From: JBGQOG01 sp052113705 | GTDB taxonomy: Bacteria; Pseudomonadota; Alphaproteobacteria; Rhodobacterales; Rhodobacteraceae | NCBI RefSeq assembly: GCF_052113705.1 | Contig: NZ_JBGQOG010000004.1 | Coordinates: 1 to 64,000, forward strand | Length of the DNA stretch: 64,000 bases | Direction: 5' to 3' | Shown: piece after piece, positions 14,089 to 23,225 of the stretch | Layout: the number at the start of each line of letters is the position of its first letter | Position numbering within the stretch: position 1 is the stretch's first letter | Position numbers and translations under genes: made by a program | Notes under the pieces: generated by a model | Told to the model about the DNA's origin: nothing | Seen by the model: only the letters and a program-made list of their open reading frames with translations | Databases searched by the model: none

Positions 14089-16020
14089 ATGCTCCGAAAC
14101 CTCGTTCTCGCCGCGGTTCTCGCCGTGCCTCTTTCCAGCCCCGAAGCCGCGCGCGCCGATGATCCGGCGGCGCTGGCCCAGGCCTTGGGCAAGGCCGATG
14201 CCAAGGACTGGAGCGGGGCGCTGAATGCCGCCCGCGCCTCGGGGCCTTTGGCCTTTGACATCATCGAATGGCAGCGCCTGCGGGCGGGTGAGGGCAGCTT
14301 TGCCGCCTATGCCGATTTTGCTGGGCGGCGGGCGGAATGGCCCGGCATGCCGCTCTTGCGCAAAAAGGCGGAAGGGGCGATGGCCGAGGTGCCAGGCCCC
14401 GAGATCATCCGCTGGTTTGGCAAGGAGGCGCCGCAGACCGGCACCGGCGCGCTGGCACTGGCGGCGGCGCTGAGCGCGGCGGGTCAGAAGGCCGAGGCCG
14501 AGAAAGTGGTGGTCGCCGCCTGGCGCGGGCTGGATCTGACACCGGCAGAGGAGGCGCAGTTTCTGGCGCTCTATCCCGACGAGCTGAAACCGCAGCACGG
14601 CGGCCGGATCGCCGCCTTGCTGGACCGGGGTTCCCTGGCGCAGGCGCGGCGGATGCTGCCGCTGGTGACGCCGGGCACCCTTGCCGTCGCGCAGGCGCGC
14701 ATCGCGCTGCAGGCGGGGGACAAGGGCGTGGATGCGCTGGTCAAGGCGGTGCCGGATGCGATGGCGGGGTCATCGGGGCTGGCGCGGGATCGGGCCGCCT
14801 GGCGTAATGCGCATGGGGCCGAGGAAGGCGCGGCGGATCTGATGCTCGAGCGTTCGGTCAGCGCCGAAGCTTTGGGCGCACCCGCGCTCTGGGCCAAGGC
14901 GCGGGCCAATCTGGCGCGGCGCGATCTGCGGGCGGGAGAGTACCGGAGGGCCTATCGGCTGGCGGCCAATCACCATCTGACCTCGGGCGGGGATTTTGCC
15001 GATCTGGAATGGCTGGCGGGCTATGCGGCGCTGAAACTCGGGGATGCGCCGACGGCCGAGCGGCATTTCACCCGCTTGCGCGAAGGGGTGAACAGCCCGA
15101 TCAGCCTGTCGCGCGCGGGCTATTGGCAGGGCCGCGCCTATGAGGCGATGGGTAAGGCGGCGGAAGCGCGCGAGGCCTATGCCTTTGCCGCGACCTATCA
15201 GACGGCCTTCTACGGGCTTTTGGCTGCCGAGCGGGCGGGGCTGCCGATGGATCCGGCGCTGGTCGGCGGGCCGCTGCCCGACTGGCAGAATGCCGATTTT
15301 GCCGCCGCGCCGGTGTTTCAGGCGGCGGTCTTGTTGCGGGCGGCGGGGGACATTGATCTGGCCGAACGCTTCTTGCTGCATTTGTCCGAGACGCTCTCGG
15401 CAAGTCAGATCGCGCAATTGGCCAAGCTGGCGCTGGACTGGCAGGATGCGCATCTGGCGCTGATGCTGGCGAAAGCGGCGGCAGAGCGCGGCGAGATGCT
15501 GACCGCGGCCTATTATCCGCTGCCGGGGTTTGACGCTTCGGGCATGGGGATGCCGCCGGAATGGGTGCTGGCCATCGCGCGGCGCGAATCGGAGTTTGAC
15601 CCGAAGGTCGTCTCGGGGGCCGGGGCGCAGGGGCTGATGCAGGTGATGCCGGGCACGGCCAAGATGATGGCGGACAAGCTGGGTCTTCCCTATGAGGGCG
15701 GGCGGCTGACCCGGGATCCGGATTACAACGCCAAGCTGGGCGCGGCCTATCTGGTCGGGCTGCAGCAGGAGTTCGGCACCTCGCCCGCGCTGGTGGCGGC
15801 GGGGTATAATGCGGGGCCGGGGCGGCCCCGGCGCTGGATCACCGAGCAGGGGGACCCGCGCGATCCCGGCGTCGATGTGGTGGATTGGATCGAGATGATC
15901 CCTTTCACCGAGACCCGCAATTACGTGATGCGGGTGGCGGAGGCGCTGCCGATCTACCGCGCGCGGCTGGCGGGCAAGCCGGTGCCGATCACGCTGAGCG
16001 AGGAGCTGAAAGGGCGCTGA
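14089..16020 (+). CDS. slt: Soluble lytic murein transglycosylase
   Basis: 643 residues. The signal peptide (residues 1-23, ending ARAD) exports it to the periplasm. Residues about 25-480 form the helical superhelix of Slt70-type enzymes. The C-terminal SLT domain, from about residue 485, has the catalytic glutamate in ARRESEFDPKVVSGAGAQGL, then MQVMPGTAK, and ends with AGYNAGPGRPRRWI. It cuts peptidoglycan glycan strands to 1,6-anhydro ends. No clear ribosome site before the chosen ATG; longer starts would spoil the signal peptide. Confidence 0.9.
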   Translation: MLRNLVLAAVLAVPLSSPEAARADDPAALAQALGKADAKDWSGALNAARASGPLAFDIIEWQRLRAGEGSFAAYADFAGRRAEWPGMPLLRKKAEGAMAEVPGPEIIRWFGKEAPQTGTGALALAAALSAAGQKAEAEKVVVAAWRGLDLTPAEEAQFLALYPDELKPQHGGRIAALLDRGSLAQARRMLPLVTPGTLAVAQARIALQAGDKGVDALVKAVPDAMAGSSGLARDRAAWRNAHGAEEGAADLMLERSVSAEALGAPALWAKARANLARRDLRAGEYRRAYRLAANHHLTSGGDFADLEWLAGYAALKLGDAPTAERHFTRLREGVNSPISLSRAGYWQGRAYEAMGKAAEAREAYAFAATYQTAFYGLLAAERAGLPMDPALVGGPLPDWQNADFAAAPVFQAAVLLRAAGDIDLAERFLLHLSETLSASQIAQLAKLALDWQDAHLALMLAKAAAERGEMLTAAYYPLPGFDASGMGMPPEWVLAIARRESEFDPKVVSGAGAQGLMQVMPGTAKMMADKLGLPYEGGRLTRDPDYNAKLGAAYLVGLQQEFGTSPALVAAGYNAGPGRPRRWITEQGDPRDPGVDVVDWIEMIPFTETRNYVMRVAEALPIYRARLAGKPVPITLSEELKGR

Positions 16021-16063
16021 CCTTGCGCCGGGGCGACGCCTTGGTGGCGGCGCGCCGGGAAGT

Positions 16064-16124
16064 GGGGGCGCTGCCCCCATCGCCTGGCGGCGATTCCCCC
16101 GAGGTATTTTGACCAAGAAGAAAG
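16064..16124 (+). repeat. Double-hairpin intergenic repeat, copy 1
   Basis: GGGGGCGCTGCCCCC is followed by a second hairpin (TCGCC-TGG-CGGCGA) and the conserved tail CCCCCGAGGTATTTTG-CCAAGAAGAAA. It lies between convergent slt and the EamA transporter gene. Close copies are at 18808 and 39058. Confidence 0.8.
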
Positions 16125-16148
16125 CGGCGGGACGGCGGCGGGGACCGT

Positions 16149-17021
16149 TCAGCTTGCGGCTTTGATCCGCGCGCGCCAGAGGGTGAAGAGGCCCGCGCAG
16201 ACGACGACGCCGGCACCGAGCGCCACATTCGGGGCGAGGGTTTCGTGAAAGACCACGAGGCCGATGCTGGCCGCGAACACCAGTTGCAGATAGGCGAAAG
16301 GTTGGATGGCGCTGGCCTCTGCCACCTCATAGGCGCGGATCAGCAGCCAATGGCCGCTGATGGCGGTGAGGCAAAGTGCGCCCATCCACAGCCAGTCGTC
16401 ACCGCTCATGCTTTGCCAATGCCAGACCCCGACGAGGGTGATGGCGGCGGCGCCGACGGTGCCGGTCCAGAAGAAGGAGACCGAGGCCGGATCTTCGCGC
16501 GCGACATAGCGGGTCAGGAGGCCGTAGAGCGCGAACATCAGCGCGGCGGCCAGCGGGAAAAGGGCGGCGGGCGCAAAGACCCGGAAGCCCGGTTGCAGGA
16601 TGATCAGCACGCCGACAAAGCCGATGCCGATGGCCACCCAACGCCGCCAGCCGACCTTTTCACCCAGCACCGGACCAGAGAGCGCGGCGATCAGCAGCGG
16701 ATAGCTGGTGAAGACCGCATGGCTTTCGACGAGGCCGAGATAAACGAAGCCCTGCACCATCACCACGATCTCGACGATGAGCAGCAGCGCGCGGAAGAGC
16801 TGGACCTTGGGAAAGGCCGACCGGGTGGCGCGTTTCAACCCGCCGGGGCTGCGCGCGGCGAGGGCGATCACGAAGAGCGCGAAGAACCAGTAGCGGATCA
16901 TCACCGTCATATAGACGTTGTAGGTCTCGGCCAGATGCCGCGAGATGCCGTCTTGCACGGCGAAGATGAGGGTGACCAGCACCATCATCAGGATGCCTTT
17001 GCGGGTGTTCTGTTCGGTCAC
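16149..17021 (-). CDS. EamA/DMT-family membrane transporter
   Basis: 290 residues from a GTG (17019-17021) that overlaps the mnmD stop (GTGA). Ten hydrophobic segments make two EamA repeats, starting with MMVLVTLIFAVQDGISRHLA and ending VALGAGVVVCAGLFTLWRAR. The middle has the repeat boundary motif ALMFALYGLLTRYVAR. DMT proteins export or import amino acids, nucleosides or other metabolites; the substrate here is unknown. Co-transcribed with mnmD. Confidence 0.8.
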   Translation of the reverse strand: MTEQNTRKGILMMVLVTLIFAVQDGISRHLAETYNVYMTVMIRYWFFALFVIALAARSPGGLKRATRSAFPKVQLFRALLLIVEIVVMVQGFVYLGLVESHAVFTSYPLLIAALSGPVLGEKVGWRRWVAIGIGFVGVLIILQPGFRVFAPAALFPLAAALMFALYGLLTRYVAREDPASVSFFWTGTVGAAAITLVGVWHWQSMSGDDWLWMGALCLTAISGHWLLIRAYEVAEASAIQPFAYLQLVFAASIGLVVFHETLAPNVALGAGVVVCAGLFTLWRARIKAAS

Positions 17022-17704
17022 GGTTGCGGCTCCGGAGCGGCCTTGTGACCGCGGCTCATGTGGCGTTTGTGTCCATGCCCGGGGGCACGGGCGACGGTGA
17101 AACCCGCCTCGGCGAGGCCGCGGCGCACGAAGCCCGCGGCGGTATAGGTGGCGAAAGTCCCGTCTGCAGCGGTGTGGCGTCCGACCTCGGCCATCAGCTC
17201 GGGCGCCCACATCTCGGGGTTCTTCGCGGGGGAGAAGCCGTCGAGGAACCAGGCATCGGCGGCGCCTTGCCAGCGGGGCAGGGTGTCGCGGACATCGCCG
17301 AGGATCACCTCGACCGCCAGCGGGCCGAGGGGGAAGCGGGTTTCTCCTGCGGCCCAGGCGGTCAGAAAGGGATCGGCCACGGCACGAGCCTCGGGGAAGG
17401 CCTCGAGCGCGCGGGCGATATCGGCGACGGGGAGCGGGAAGGCCTCAAAGCTGGTGAAGCGGAGGGGGCCGGGGTGATCGGCCGCGGCGATCCGCGTGGC
17501 CAGCAGGTTCAGCCCGGTGCCAAAGCCGAGTTCGGCAATGTGAAAGCCGGGGCGGAAGCGCTGGGGAAGATCGTTGCCCGCCAGAAAGACATGCCGGGTT
17601 TCCGACAGCCCGTTGGCGAGGCTGAAATAGGGGTCATCGAACCGGGTCGAGACCGGGACGATGCCGTCTTTCCATTCAAGGGAGCTCTGGTCTGGGGAAT
17701 GCAT
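17018..17704 (-). CDS. mnmD: tRNA 5-methylaminomethyl-2-thiouridine methyltransferase domain protein
   Basis: 228 residues from the ATG at 17702-17704. The fold is the DUF752/MnmC N-terminal methyltransferase: an SAM-binding ELGFGTGLNLLA, the substrate loop TSFEAFPL, and FLDGFSPAKNPEMW. It methylates the aminomethyl group of nm5s2U34 in tRNA. In E. coli this domain is fused to an FAD oxidase as MnmC. Here the oxidase-like protein is a separate gene 46 bp away on the other strand. Confidence 0.85.
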   Translation of the reverse strand: MHSPDQSSLEWKDGIVPVSTRFDDPYFSLANGLSETRHVFLAGNDLPQRFRPGFHIAELGFGTGLNLLATRIAAADHPGPLRFTSFEAFPLPVADIARALEAFPEARAVADPFLTAWAAGETRFPLGPLAVEVILGDVRDTLPRWQGAADAWFLDGFSPAKNPEMWAPELMAEVGRHTAADGTFATYTAAGFVRRGLAEAGFTVARAPGHGHKRHMSRGHKAAPEPQP

Positions 17705-17750
17705 CTGTTCTAACCCGTGGTTGGCGCGACCATGGCGAAGGGCGGACGGA

Positions 17751-18806
17751 ATGGCAATCGGTGACGCGGATTTTGAGGTGACGGTGCGCGGGGCGGGGAT
17801 TTTCGGCCTCAGTATCGCTTGGGAATGTCTACGCCGTGGCGCGAAGGTGCGGGTGATCGAGTGCCACCTCATCGGGGCCGGGTCGAGCGGGGGGCATGTG
17901 GGGGCGCTGGCGCCGCATGTGCCGGAGAACTGGAATCCGAAAAAGCAGTTTCAGCTGGAAAGCCTGCTGATGGCCGAAGCCTTCTGGGCCGAGGTCATGG
18001 CGGTGGGCGGTATTGATCCCGGCTATGGGAGGCTGGGGCGGATTCAGCCGCTGGCGGATGCGGCGGCGGTGGCGCGGGCCGAAGCGCGGGCGGTGTCAGC
18101 GGCGGCATTGTGGCAGGGGCGGGCCTTGTGGCGCGTGGTGCCGGTGGCGGCGTTCGGCGATTTTGCACCCGCCTCGCCGACCGGGCTGGTGGTGCATGAC
18201 ACGCTGACCGGGCGCGCCAATCCGCGGGCGGCAGGGCGGGCGCTGGCGGCGGCGATCACCGCCATGGGCGGCGAGATCTGTTTTGGTGAAGCGCAAGAGC
18301 GCGGGCGGGTGGTGCATGCCACCGGCGCAGCAGGACTGGCGGCGCTGTCAGCGGATCTGGGGCGCAGCATGGGCGCGGGGATCAAGGGGCAGTCGGCGCT
18401 TTTTGCCCATGCGGCAGGGGATGTGCCGCAGCTCTTTGCCGAGGGGCTGCACATTGTGCCGCATGCGGATGGGACGGTCGCGGTGGGGTCGACCACGGAG
18501 CGGGACTATGTTTCGGCGCAGAGCACCGATGATCAGCTGGAGGCCTTGATCGCGGCGGCGCGTCAGCTCTGTCCGGTCCTGTCGGCGGCGCCGGTGGTGG
18601 ACCGCTGGGCCGGGTTGCGGCCGCGGGCGAAGAGCCGGGCGCCGATGCTGGGGGAATGGCCGGGGCGGCCGGGGCATTTCATTGCCAATGGCGGGTTCAA
18701 GATCGGCTTTGGCATGGCGCCAAAGGTGGCCTCGGTGATGGCAGATCTGGTTCTGGAAGGGCGGGCGGCGATACCGGAAGGGTTCCGGGTGGGCGATAAC
18801 CTCTGA
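17751..18806 (+). CDS. FAD-dependent oxidoreductase, MnmC C-terminal domain-like
   Basis: 351 residues from ATG at 17751. Rossmann FAD motif GAGIFGLSIAWECLRRGAKV with the acidic end at RVIE. The DAO fold continues with GSSGGHVGALAPHVPENW and ends RWAGLRPRAKSRAPMLG and ANGGFKIGFGMAPKVA. Divergent neighbour of mnmD, sharing a 46-bp promoter region. The pairing suggests it oxidatively removes the carboxymethyl group of cmnm5s2U34 as the C-terminal half of MnmC does. The link is inferred from context and domain type, and a glycine-oxidase-like role is an alternative. Confidence 0.78.
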   Translation: MAIGDADFEVTVRGAGIFGLSIAWECLRRGAKVRVIECHLIGAGSSGGHVGALAPHVPENWNPKKQFQLESLLMAEAFWAEVMAVGGIDPGYGRLGRIQPLADAAAVARAEARAVSAAALWQGRALWRVVPVAAFGDFAPASPTGLVVHDTLTGRANPRAAGRALAAAITAMGGEICFGEAQERGRVVHATGAAGLAALSADLGRSMGAGIKGQSALFAHAAGDVPQLFAEGLHIVPHADGTVAVGSTTERDYVSAQSTDDQLEALIAAARQLCPVLSAAPVVDRWAGLRPRAKSRAPMLGEWPGRPGHFIANGGFKIGFGMAPKVASVMADLVLEGRAAIPEGFRVGDNL

Positions 18807-18807
18807 A

Positions 18808-18870
18808 GGGGGGCGCTGCCCCCACGGCCCCTGGGGCCGTTCCCCCGAGGTATTTCGGCCAAGAAGAAGG
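18808..18870 (+). repeat. Double-hairpin intergenic repeat, copy 2
   Basis: GGGGGGCGCTGCCCCC begins 2 nt after the oxidoreductase stop. The second stem is CGGCCCC-T-GGGGCCG and the tail CCCCCGAGGTATTTCGGCC then AAGAAGAA. It lies between convergent genes, as do the other copies. Confidence 0.8.
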
Positions 18871-18886
18871 GCAAGGGCGCGCAACG

Positions 18887-19327
18887 CTACCAGCGGGTGA
18901 GGGCGTCTTCGTCGCTGTCTTTGGCGGCAACCCAGGTGGTGCCGCTGGCGGTGATTTCGCGTTTCCAGAACGGCGCGCGGGATTTCAGGAAATCCATCAG
19001 GAAATCGGCGGCGGCGAAGGCCGCGGCGCGGTGGCGGGCGGCGGTGGCGACCATCATGATCGGTTCGCCCACCGCGAGCATGCCATGGCGGTGCAGGATC
19101 ATGAGATCGGCCAGATCCCAGCGGCGGCTGGCCTCTTCGGCGATCTGGGTCAGCGCGCGTTCGGTCATGCCGGGGTAATGTTCGATCTCGAGCGCCTGCA
19201 GGCTGCCGCTGTCGTCGCGCACGAGGCCGGTGAAGGAGACCACGGCGCCGATGTCGCGGCGGCCGGTGCCGAATTGCGCCAGTTCCTGCGCGGGGTCAAA
19301 GGCACGTTCCTGCACGGTGATCCGCAT
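18887..19327 (-). CDS. moaE: Molybdopterin synthase catalytic subunit
   Basis: 146 residues. The MoaE pattern is clear: VSFTGLVRDD, LEIEHYPGMTE, HRHGMLAVGEP, and the catalytic lysine segment APFWKRE. With MoaD it inserts two sulfurs into precursor Z to make molybdopterin. It starts one base after the moaD stop, last gene of the uvrC-pgsA-moaD-moaE run. The formate dehydrogenase at 26334-32253 is one likely user of the cofactor. Confidence 0.9.
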   Translation of the reverse strand: MRITVQERAFDPAQELAQFGTGRRDIGAVVSFTGLVRDDSGSLQALEIEHYPGMTERALTQIAEEASRRWDLADLMILHRHGMLAVGEPIMMVATAARHRAAAFAAADFLMDFLKSRAPFWKREITASGTTWVAAKDSDEDALTRW

Positions 19328-19328
19328 T

Positions 19329-19577
19329 TCAGCCCCCGGTCATCGGCGGAAAGAAGGCCACTTCGCGCACGCCCGCCAGCGGGGCGGCGAAATCCGACAG
19401 TTCCTGATCGAGGGCGACGCGCAATGCGCTGAGATCGGCGAAGGCGGCGGCATAGCGCGGATCACGCGCGCTGAGTTCGGCCACCAGATCGGTGACCGTC
19501 GCGGCCCCGGTTTCGAGCTTTTCCTTCGGCAGGCCGATGCGTTCGCGCACCCAGGCGAAATAGAGGACCTCGATCAC
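19329..19577 (-). CDS. moaD: Molybdopterin synthase sulfur carrier subunit
   Basis: 82 residues from a GTG at 19575-19577 overlapping the pgsA stop (GTGA). Beta-grasp fold with VLYFAWVRERIG at the start and the C-terminal double glycine (FPPMTGG) that is adenylated and thiocarboxylated to carry sulfur. The start is fixed by the pgsA overlap and by the usual MoaD length. Confidence 0.88.
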   Translation of the reverse strand: MIEVLYFAWVRERIGLPKEKLETGAATVTDLVAELSARDPRYAAAFADLSALRVALDQELSDFAAPLAGVREVAFFPPMTGG

Positions 19578-20206
19578 AGGCCCGGCTCCCGCAGATAGGG
19601 CAGGGCTTTGCGGAAATAATCCCAACCGGTGACGGCGGTGAGGATGGCCGCGATCCAGATCAGCACGAGGCCGGAAGTGGTGGCCCAGCCCGCCGCGCCA
19701 TCGGCCCAATGCACTTCGCCGCCCGCCTCCGGGCCGCGGCCATGCACGATATAGGTGAGGCCGGTGCCGAGAAACATCACCGCAATCGCCACCATCTGCG
19801 CCGTGGTCTTCCATTTCGCCAGTTTGGTGACCTTCAGCTTGGCGCTGTCGGCGCCGAGGAATTCGCGCAGCCCGGCAATGAACACCTCGCGGAATAGAAT
19901 CAGCGTGGCGGGCAGGATCAGCCAGGGGTTCATGCCGGAATAGCCGGTGATCACCACCAAAGCGATCACCACCATCGCCTTGTCGGCGATCGGGTCCAGC
20001 ATGGTGCCAAACTTGGTTTGCTGCTTCCAGGCGCGGGCCAGATAGCCGTCGAACCAGTCGGTGACCGAGGCACCGATGAACAGCGACAGCGCCGCCCAGT
20101 CCGCCCAGGGGCGCGAGAAATACAAAAACATCACCGGCACGCCGGGGGCGGCAAGCAGGCGAAGCACGGTCAGAATATTGGGTACGGTCCATCTCATGTC
20201 GCGCAC
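19574..20206 (-). CDS. pgsA: CDP-diacylglycerol-glycerol-3-phosphate 3-phosphatidyltransferase
   Basis: 210 residues; a second ATG at 20195-20197 would give MRWTVPNILT, the common start of the family. The CDP-alcohol phosphotransferase motif is complete: DWFDGYLARAWKQQTKFG then TMLDPIADK. Membrane segments at residues about 8-25, 30-50, 85-110, 130-150 and 175-195. It makes phosphatidylglycerol phosphate. Nine bases after uvrC, a conserved pairing in proteobacteria. Confidence 0.92.
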   Translation of the reverse strand: MRDMRWTVPNILTVLRLLAAPGVPVMFLYFSRPWADWAALSLFIGASVTDWFDGYLARAWKQQTKFGTMLDPIADKAMVVIALVVITGYSGMNPWLILPATLILFREVFIAGLREFLGADSAKLKVTKLAKWKTTAQMVAIAVMFLGTGLTYIVHGRGPEAGGEVHWADGAAGWATTSGLVLIWIAAILTAVTGWDYFRKALPYLREPGL

Positions 20207-20215
20207 CCTATCCTG

Positions 20216-22105
20216 TCATTTCGTGCCATGGAAGAAGTCATGAATGCTTTGCGCCAAGGTGGCGGAAATGCCCGGTGCCGCAGCCAGATCCGGCAGCCCC
20301 GCCCGCGCCACCGCTTTGGCCGAGCCGAAATGCTGCAGGAGCGCGCGTTTGCGGCCGGCGCCGACGCCCGGGATCTCGTCCAGCGGTGTCGCGCCCACCT
20401 GTTTGGCGCGTTTCGCCCGATGCGCGCCGATCGCCCAGCGGTGCGCCTCATCGCGCAGACGTTGCACGAAATAGAGGACGGGATCGTTGTGGCGCAGCGC
20501 GAAGGGGCGCTGGCCGGGGCGGTGGAATTCTTCCTTGCCGGCATCCCGGTCCACGCCCTTGGCGACGCCGACCATCGGGATATCCTCGACCCCCATCTCG
20601 ACCATGATTTCCGCCACCGCCGAGACCTGTCCGGCGCCGCCGTCGATCAGCAAAAGATCGGGCCAGGCTTCGCTCTCGCGATCCGGGTCTTCCTTCAGCA
20701 GGCGGGCAAAGCGGCGGGTCAGCACCTCTTTCATCATGCCAAAGTCATCGCCCGGCACCAGTTCTTCGCCCTTGATGTTGAACTTGCGGTACTGGCTTTT
20801 GATAAAGCCCTCGGTCCCCGCCACCACCATGCCGCCCACCGCATTGGTGCCCTGAATATGGCTGTTGTCGTAAATCTCGATGCGTTTCGGGGCGGCCTCC
20901 AGCCCAAAGGCCTCGGCCAGCCCTTCCAGCAGCCGCGATTGCGCGGCGCTTTCGCTCATCTTGCGGGCGAGGCTTTCGCGGGCATTGCGGGCGGCATTCT
21001 CCATCAGCTCGGCCTTTTCGCCGCGCAGGGGCACCGCCAGCTCCACCTTGCGCCCGGCGCGCTCGGTCAGGAGGGCCAGCGTCAGATCCTCATCCTCGAT
21101 CGGATGGCTGATCAGGATGAGGCGCGGCGGTTCCTTGTCGTCATAGAATTGCGCGAGGAAGGCTTCGAGCACTTCGGCCTCTTCGGCGCCGGACCCGGTC
21201 TTGGGGTAGAAATCGCGGTTGCCCCAGCTTTGATTGGCGCGGATGAAAAACACCTGCACACAGGCCTGCCCGCCCTCCATATGCAGCGCGATCACATCCG
21301 CTTCGGCCACGCCGCGCGGGTTGATGCCCTGACCCTGCTGCACCTGCGTCAGCGCGCGGATCCGGTCGCGCAGCGCGGCGGCGCGTTCAAATTCCATCGC
21401 TTCCGAGGCGCGGGCCATCTCGACCGCCAGATCCTCCTGCACCTTGGTGGATTTGCCCTGCAGGAAACGCTCGGCGTCCTGCACCGTGTGCTGATATTCC
21501 GCCAGATCGATCTTGCCGGTGCAGGGCCCCGAGCAGCGCTTGATCTGATAGAGGAGGCAGGGGCGGGTGCGGCTTTCAAACACCGCATCGGTGCAGTTGC
21601 GCAGCAGGAACACCCGCTGCAACTGGGTCAGCGTGCGGTTCACCGAACCGGCCGAGGCGAAGGGGCCGTAGTAGTCACCCTTTTCCGATTTCGCGCCGCG
21701 GTGCTTTTTGATCTGCGCAAACGGATGCGATTTGGCGACCAGAATGTTGGGAAAGCTCTTGTCGTCGCGCAAAAGCACGTTGTAGCGCGGCTTCAGCTGC
21801 TTGATCAGGTTCTGCTCCAGGAGCAGCGCCTCGGTCTCGGTGCGCGTGGTCAGGAACATCATCGAGCGGGTCTCGCGGATCATCCGCGCGATGCGCCCGG
21901 AATGGCCGGAGGGGCGGGCGTAATTCGACACCCGCGCCCGCAGATTGCGCGCCTTGCCGACGTAAAGCACCGCGCCCTGATCATCCAGCATCCGGTAAAC
22001 GCCCGGCGAGCCGTCAAGCGTTTTGAGGTAATTCTGGATCAGCGCATGCCCGGTCAGTGCCGTTGACGTAGCGGCAGAATCAGATGCGGGCGTCTCATCA
22101 ATCAT
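20216..22105 (-). CDS. uvrC: UvrABC nucleotide excision repair endonuclease subunit C
   Basis: 629 residues, normal length. GIY-YIG nuclease at about 30-110 (GVYRMLDDQGAVLYVGKARN, RARVSNYA) for the 3' cut. The cysteine cluster is at CLLYQIKRCSGPC. The UVR motif is near 220-255 (AMEFERAAALRDRI). The RNase H-like nuclease begins at IEIYDNSHIQG, about residue 395, for the 5' cut. C-terminal helix-hairpin-helix: LDEIPGVGAGRKRALL. The N-terminal 20 residues are low complexity, so a slightly later start is possible. Confidence 0.93.
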   Translation of the reverse strand: MIDETPASDSAATSTALTGHALIQNYLKTLDGSPGVYRMLDDQGAVLYVGKARNLRARVSNYARPSGHSGRIARMIRETRSMMFLTTRTETEALLLEQNLIKQLKPRYNVLLRDDKSFPNILVAKSHPFAQIKKHRGAKSEKGDYYGPFASAGSVNRTLTQLQRVFLLRNCTDAVFESRTRPCLLYQIKRCSGPCTGKIDLAEYQHTVQDAERFLQGKSTKVQEDLAVEMARASEAMEFERAAALRDRIRALTQVQQGQGINPRGVAEADVIALHMEGGQACVQVFFIRANQSWGNRDFYPKTGSGAEEAEVLEAFLAQFYDDKEPPRLILISHPIEDEDLTLALLTERAGRKVELAVPLRGEKAELMENAARNARESLARKMSESAAQSRLLEGLAEAFGLEAAPKRIEIYDNSHIQGTNAVGGMVVAGTEGFIKSQYRKFNIKGEELVPGDDFGMMKEVLTRRFARLLKEDPDRESEAWPDLLLIDGGAGQVSAVAEIMVEMGVEDIPMVGVAKGVDRDAGKEEFHRPGQRPFALRHNDPVLYFVQRLRDEAHRWAIGAHRAKRAKQVGATPLDEIPGVGAGRKRALLQHFGSAKAVARAGLPDLAAAPGISATLAQSIHDFFHGTK

Positions 22106-22408
22106 GGTTCTCGATTCCCTTGTCGCGCTGCAATCTTACGCCAGCTGGCGCAAGAGAAAACCTGTCCACGGAATCTGTGGATAACTCTGTTGGGAAGTTT
22201 TCCGGAGCATCGTTTCCGCCTTGTTTTCTTGGGGCTTGATTGGGTTGCTTATTTTTTAGGCGAAATATCAAGTTATTGATATTGCTTTGAAATTTTTTAA
22301 ACTGCGGGCAAACCCCTGAAACTCTTAACAGATTCATAACGGCTTCGTGACAGGGCGCGACAAAGTGGACAACCCCCTATCCTTTTTCGTGCTTGCGTTA
22401 ACGGAAAG
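22106..22408. other. AT-rich intergenic region before uvrC
   Basis: There is no gene. The stretch 22230-22300 is strikingly AT-rich for this genome and holds the perfect inverted repeat ATATCAA-GTTA-TTGATAT (22263-22280). It probably contains the uvrC promoter on the minus strand. No clear terminator follows the upstream reductase gene. Confidence 0.5.
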
Positions 22409-23212
22409 CTATTCCTGCAGGGTGGAATCGGCGGTTTGCCAGGCCAGATGCTGCCCGCCATCCACGCATATCAGCTGGCCGGTGACCGCGGGTGCCGCGA
22501 TCAGATAGTCCAGTGCGGCGCAGATATCCACCGGGTCCGCGCCCCGGTGCAGAACGGTCGCTGCGCGCTGGGCGGCAAAGTCTTCAGGGGTTTGGCGTGC
22601 GCCTTGCAGGGTCGGGCCGGGGCCGATGGCATTCACCCGGACCGCCGGGGCCAGTTCCTGGGCGGCGGTCTGCGTCAGGGTCCAGAGCGCGGCCTTGGCC
22701 AGCGTGTAGGTCATGAATTTCGGGGTCAGCCGCCGCACGCGCTGATCGACCATATTCACCACCAGCGCCTGCGCCCGGGGCTCGGTGCCCGTCTGGTCCA
22801 TTCCGGGCGCCTGCGCCGCAAAGGCCTGGGTCAGCACGAAGGGCGCGCGCAGGTTCGAGCCGAAATGCCGGTCCCAGCTGGTGCGGGTGGCGGTCTGCAG
22901 ACTGTCTTCCTCAAAGATCGAGGCGTTGTTGATCAACAGGCCCAGCGGCCCCAGCGCCGCCACCGCGCGCGGGACCAGACCGGCGGTGGCCGCCTCGTCC
23001 AGCAGATCCGCCTGCAGGGTGACCACGCGCACGCCCCTATCGCGGGCCTCGGCGGCGGTGGCTTCGGCGGCCTCGGCCGAGCTGTCGTAATGCAGCGCCA
23101 GATCATAGCCGCGGCCCGCCAGATGCAGGGCCATCGCTCGGCCCAGACGTTTCGCCCCGCCGGTGATCAGTACGGCCCCCGTCAGGGGGCCGGTCCGGGT
23201 GTCGCGCGTCAT
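22409..23212 (-). CDS. SDR-family reductase, FolM/pteridine reductase-like
   Basis: 267 residues. The cofactor motif is TGGAKRLGRAM, the TGxxxRxG variant of pteridine reductases such as FolM and PTR1. NNASIFEED follows, and the catalytic YTLAKAAL. GPGPTLQG after the active site also fits the FolM group. FolM reduces dihydromonapterin, and some homologues dihydrofolate, with NADPH. The assignment to a pterin substrate rests on motifs only. It is 13 bp downstream of the exchanger gene on the same strand. Confidence 0.7.
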   Translation of the reverse strand: MTRDTRTGPLTGAVLITGGAKRLGRAMALHLAGRGYDLALHYDSSAEAAEATAAEARDRGVRVVTLQADLLDEAATAGLVPRAVAALGPLGLLINNASIFEEDSLQTATRTSWDRHFGSNLRAPFVLTQAFAAQAPGMDQTGTEPRAQALVVNMVDQRVRRLTPKFMTYTLAKAALWTLTQTAAQELAPAVRVNAIGPGPTLQGARQTPEDFAAQRAATVLHRGADPVDICAALDYLIAAPAVTGQLICVDGGQHLAWQTADSTLQE

Positions 23213-23225
23213 GCCCGCCTCATTC

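Noticed and set aside
20018..22066. Plus-strand open frame of about 680 codons
   Set aside because: Antisense to pgsA and uvrC; composition is that of a GC-shadow, with no ribosome site.
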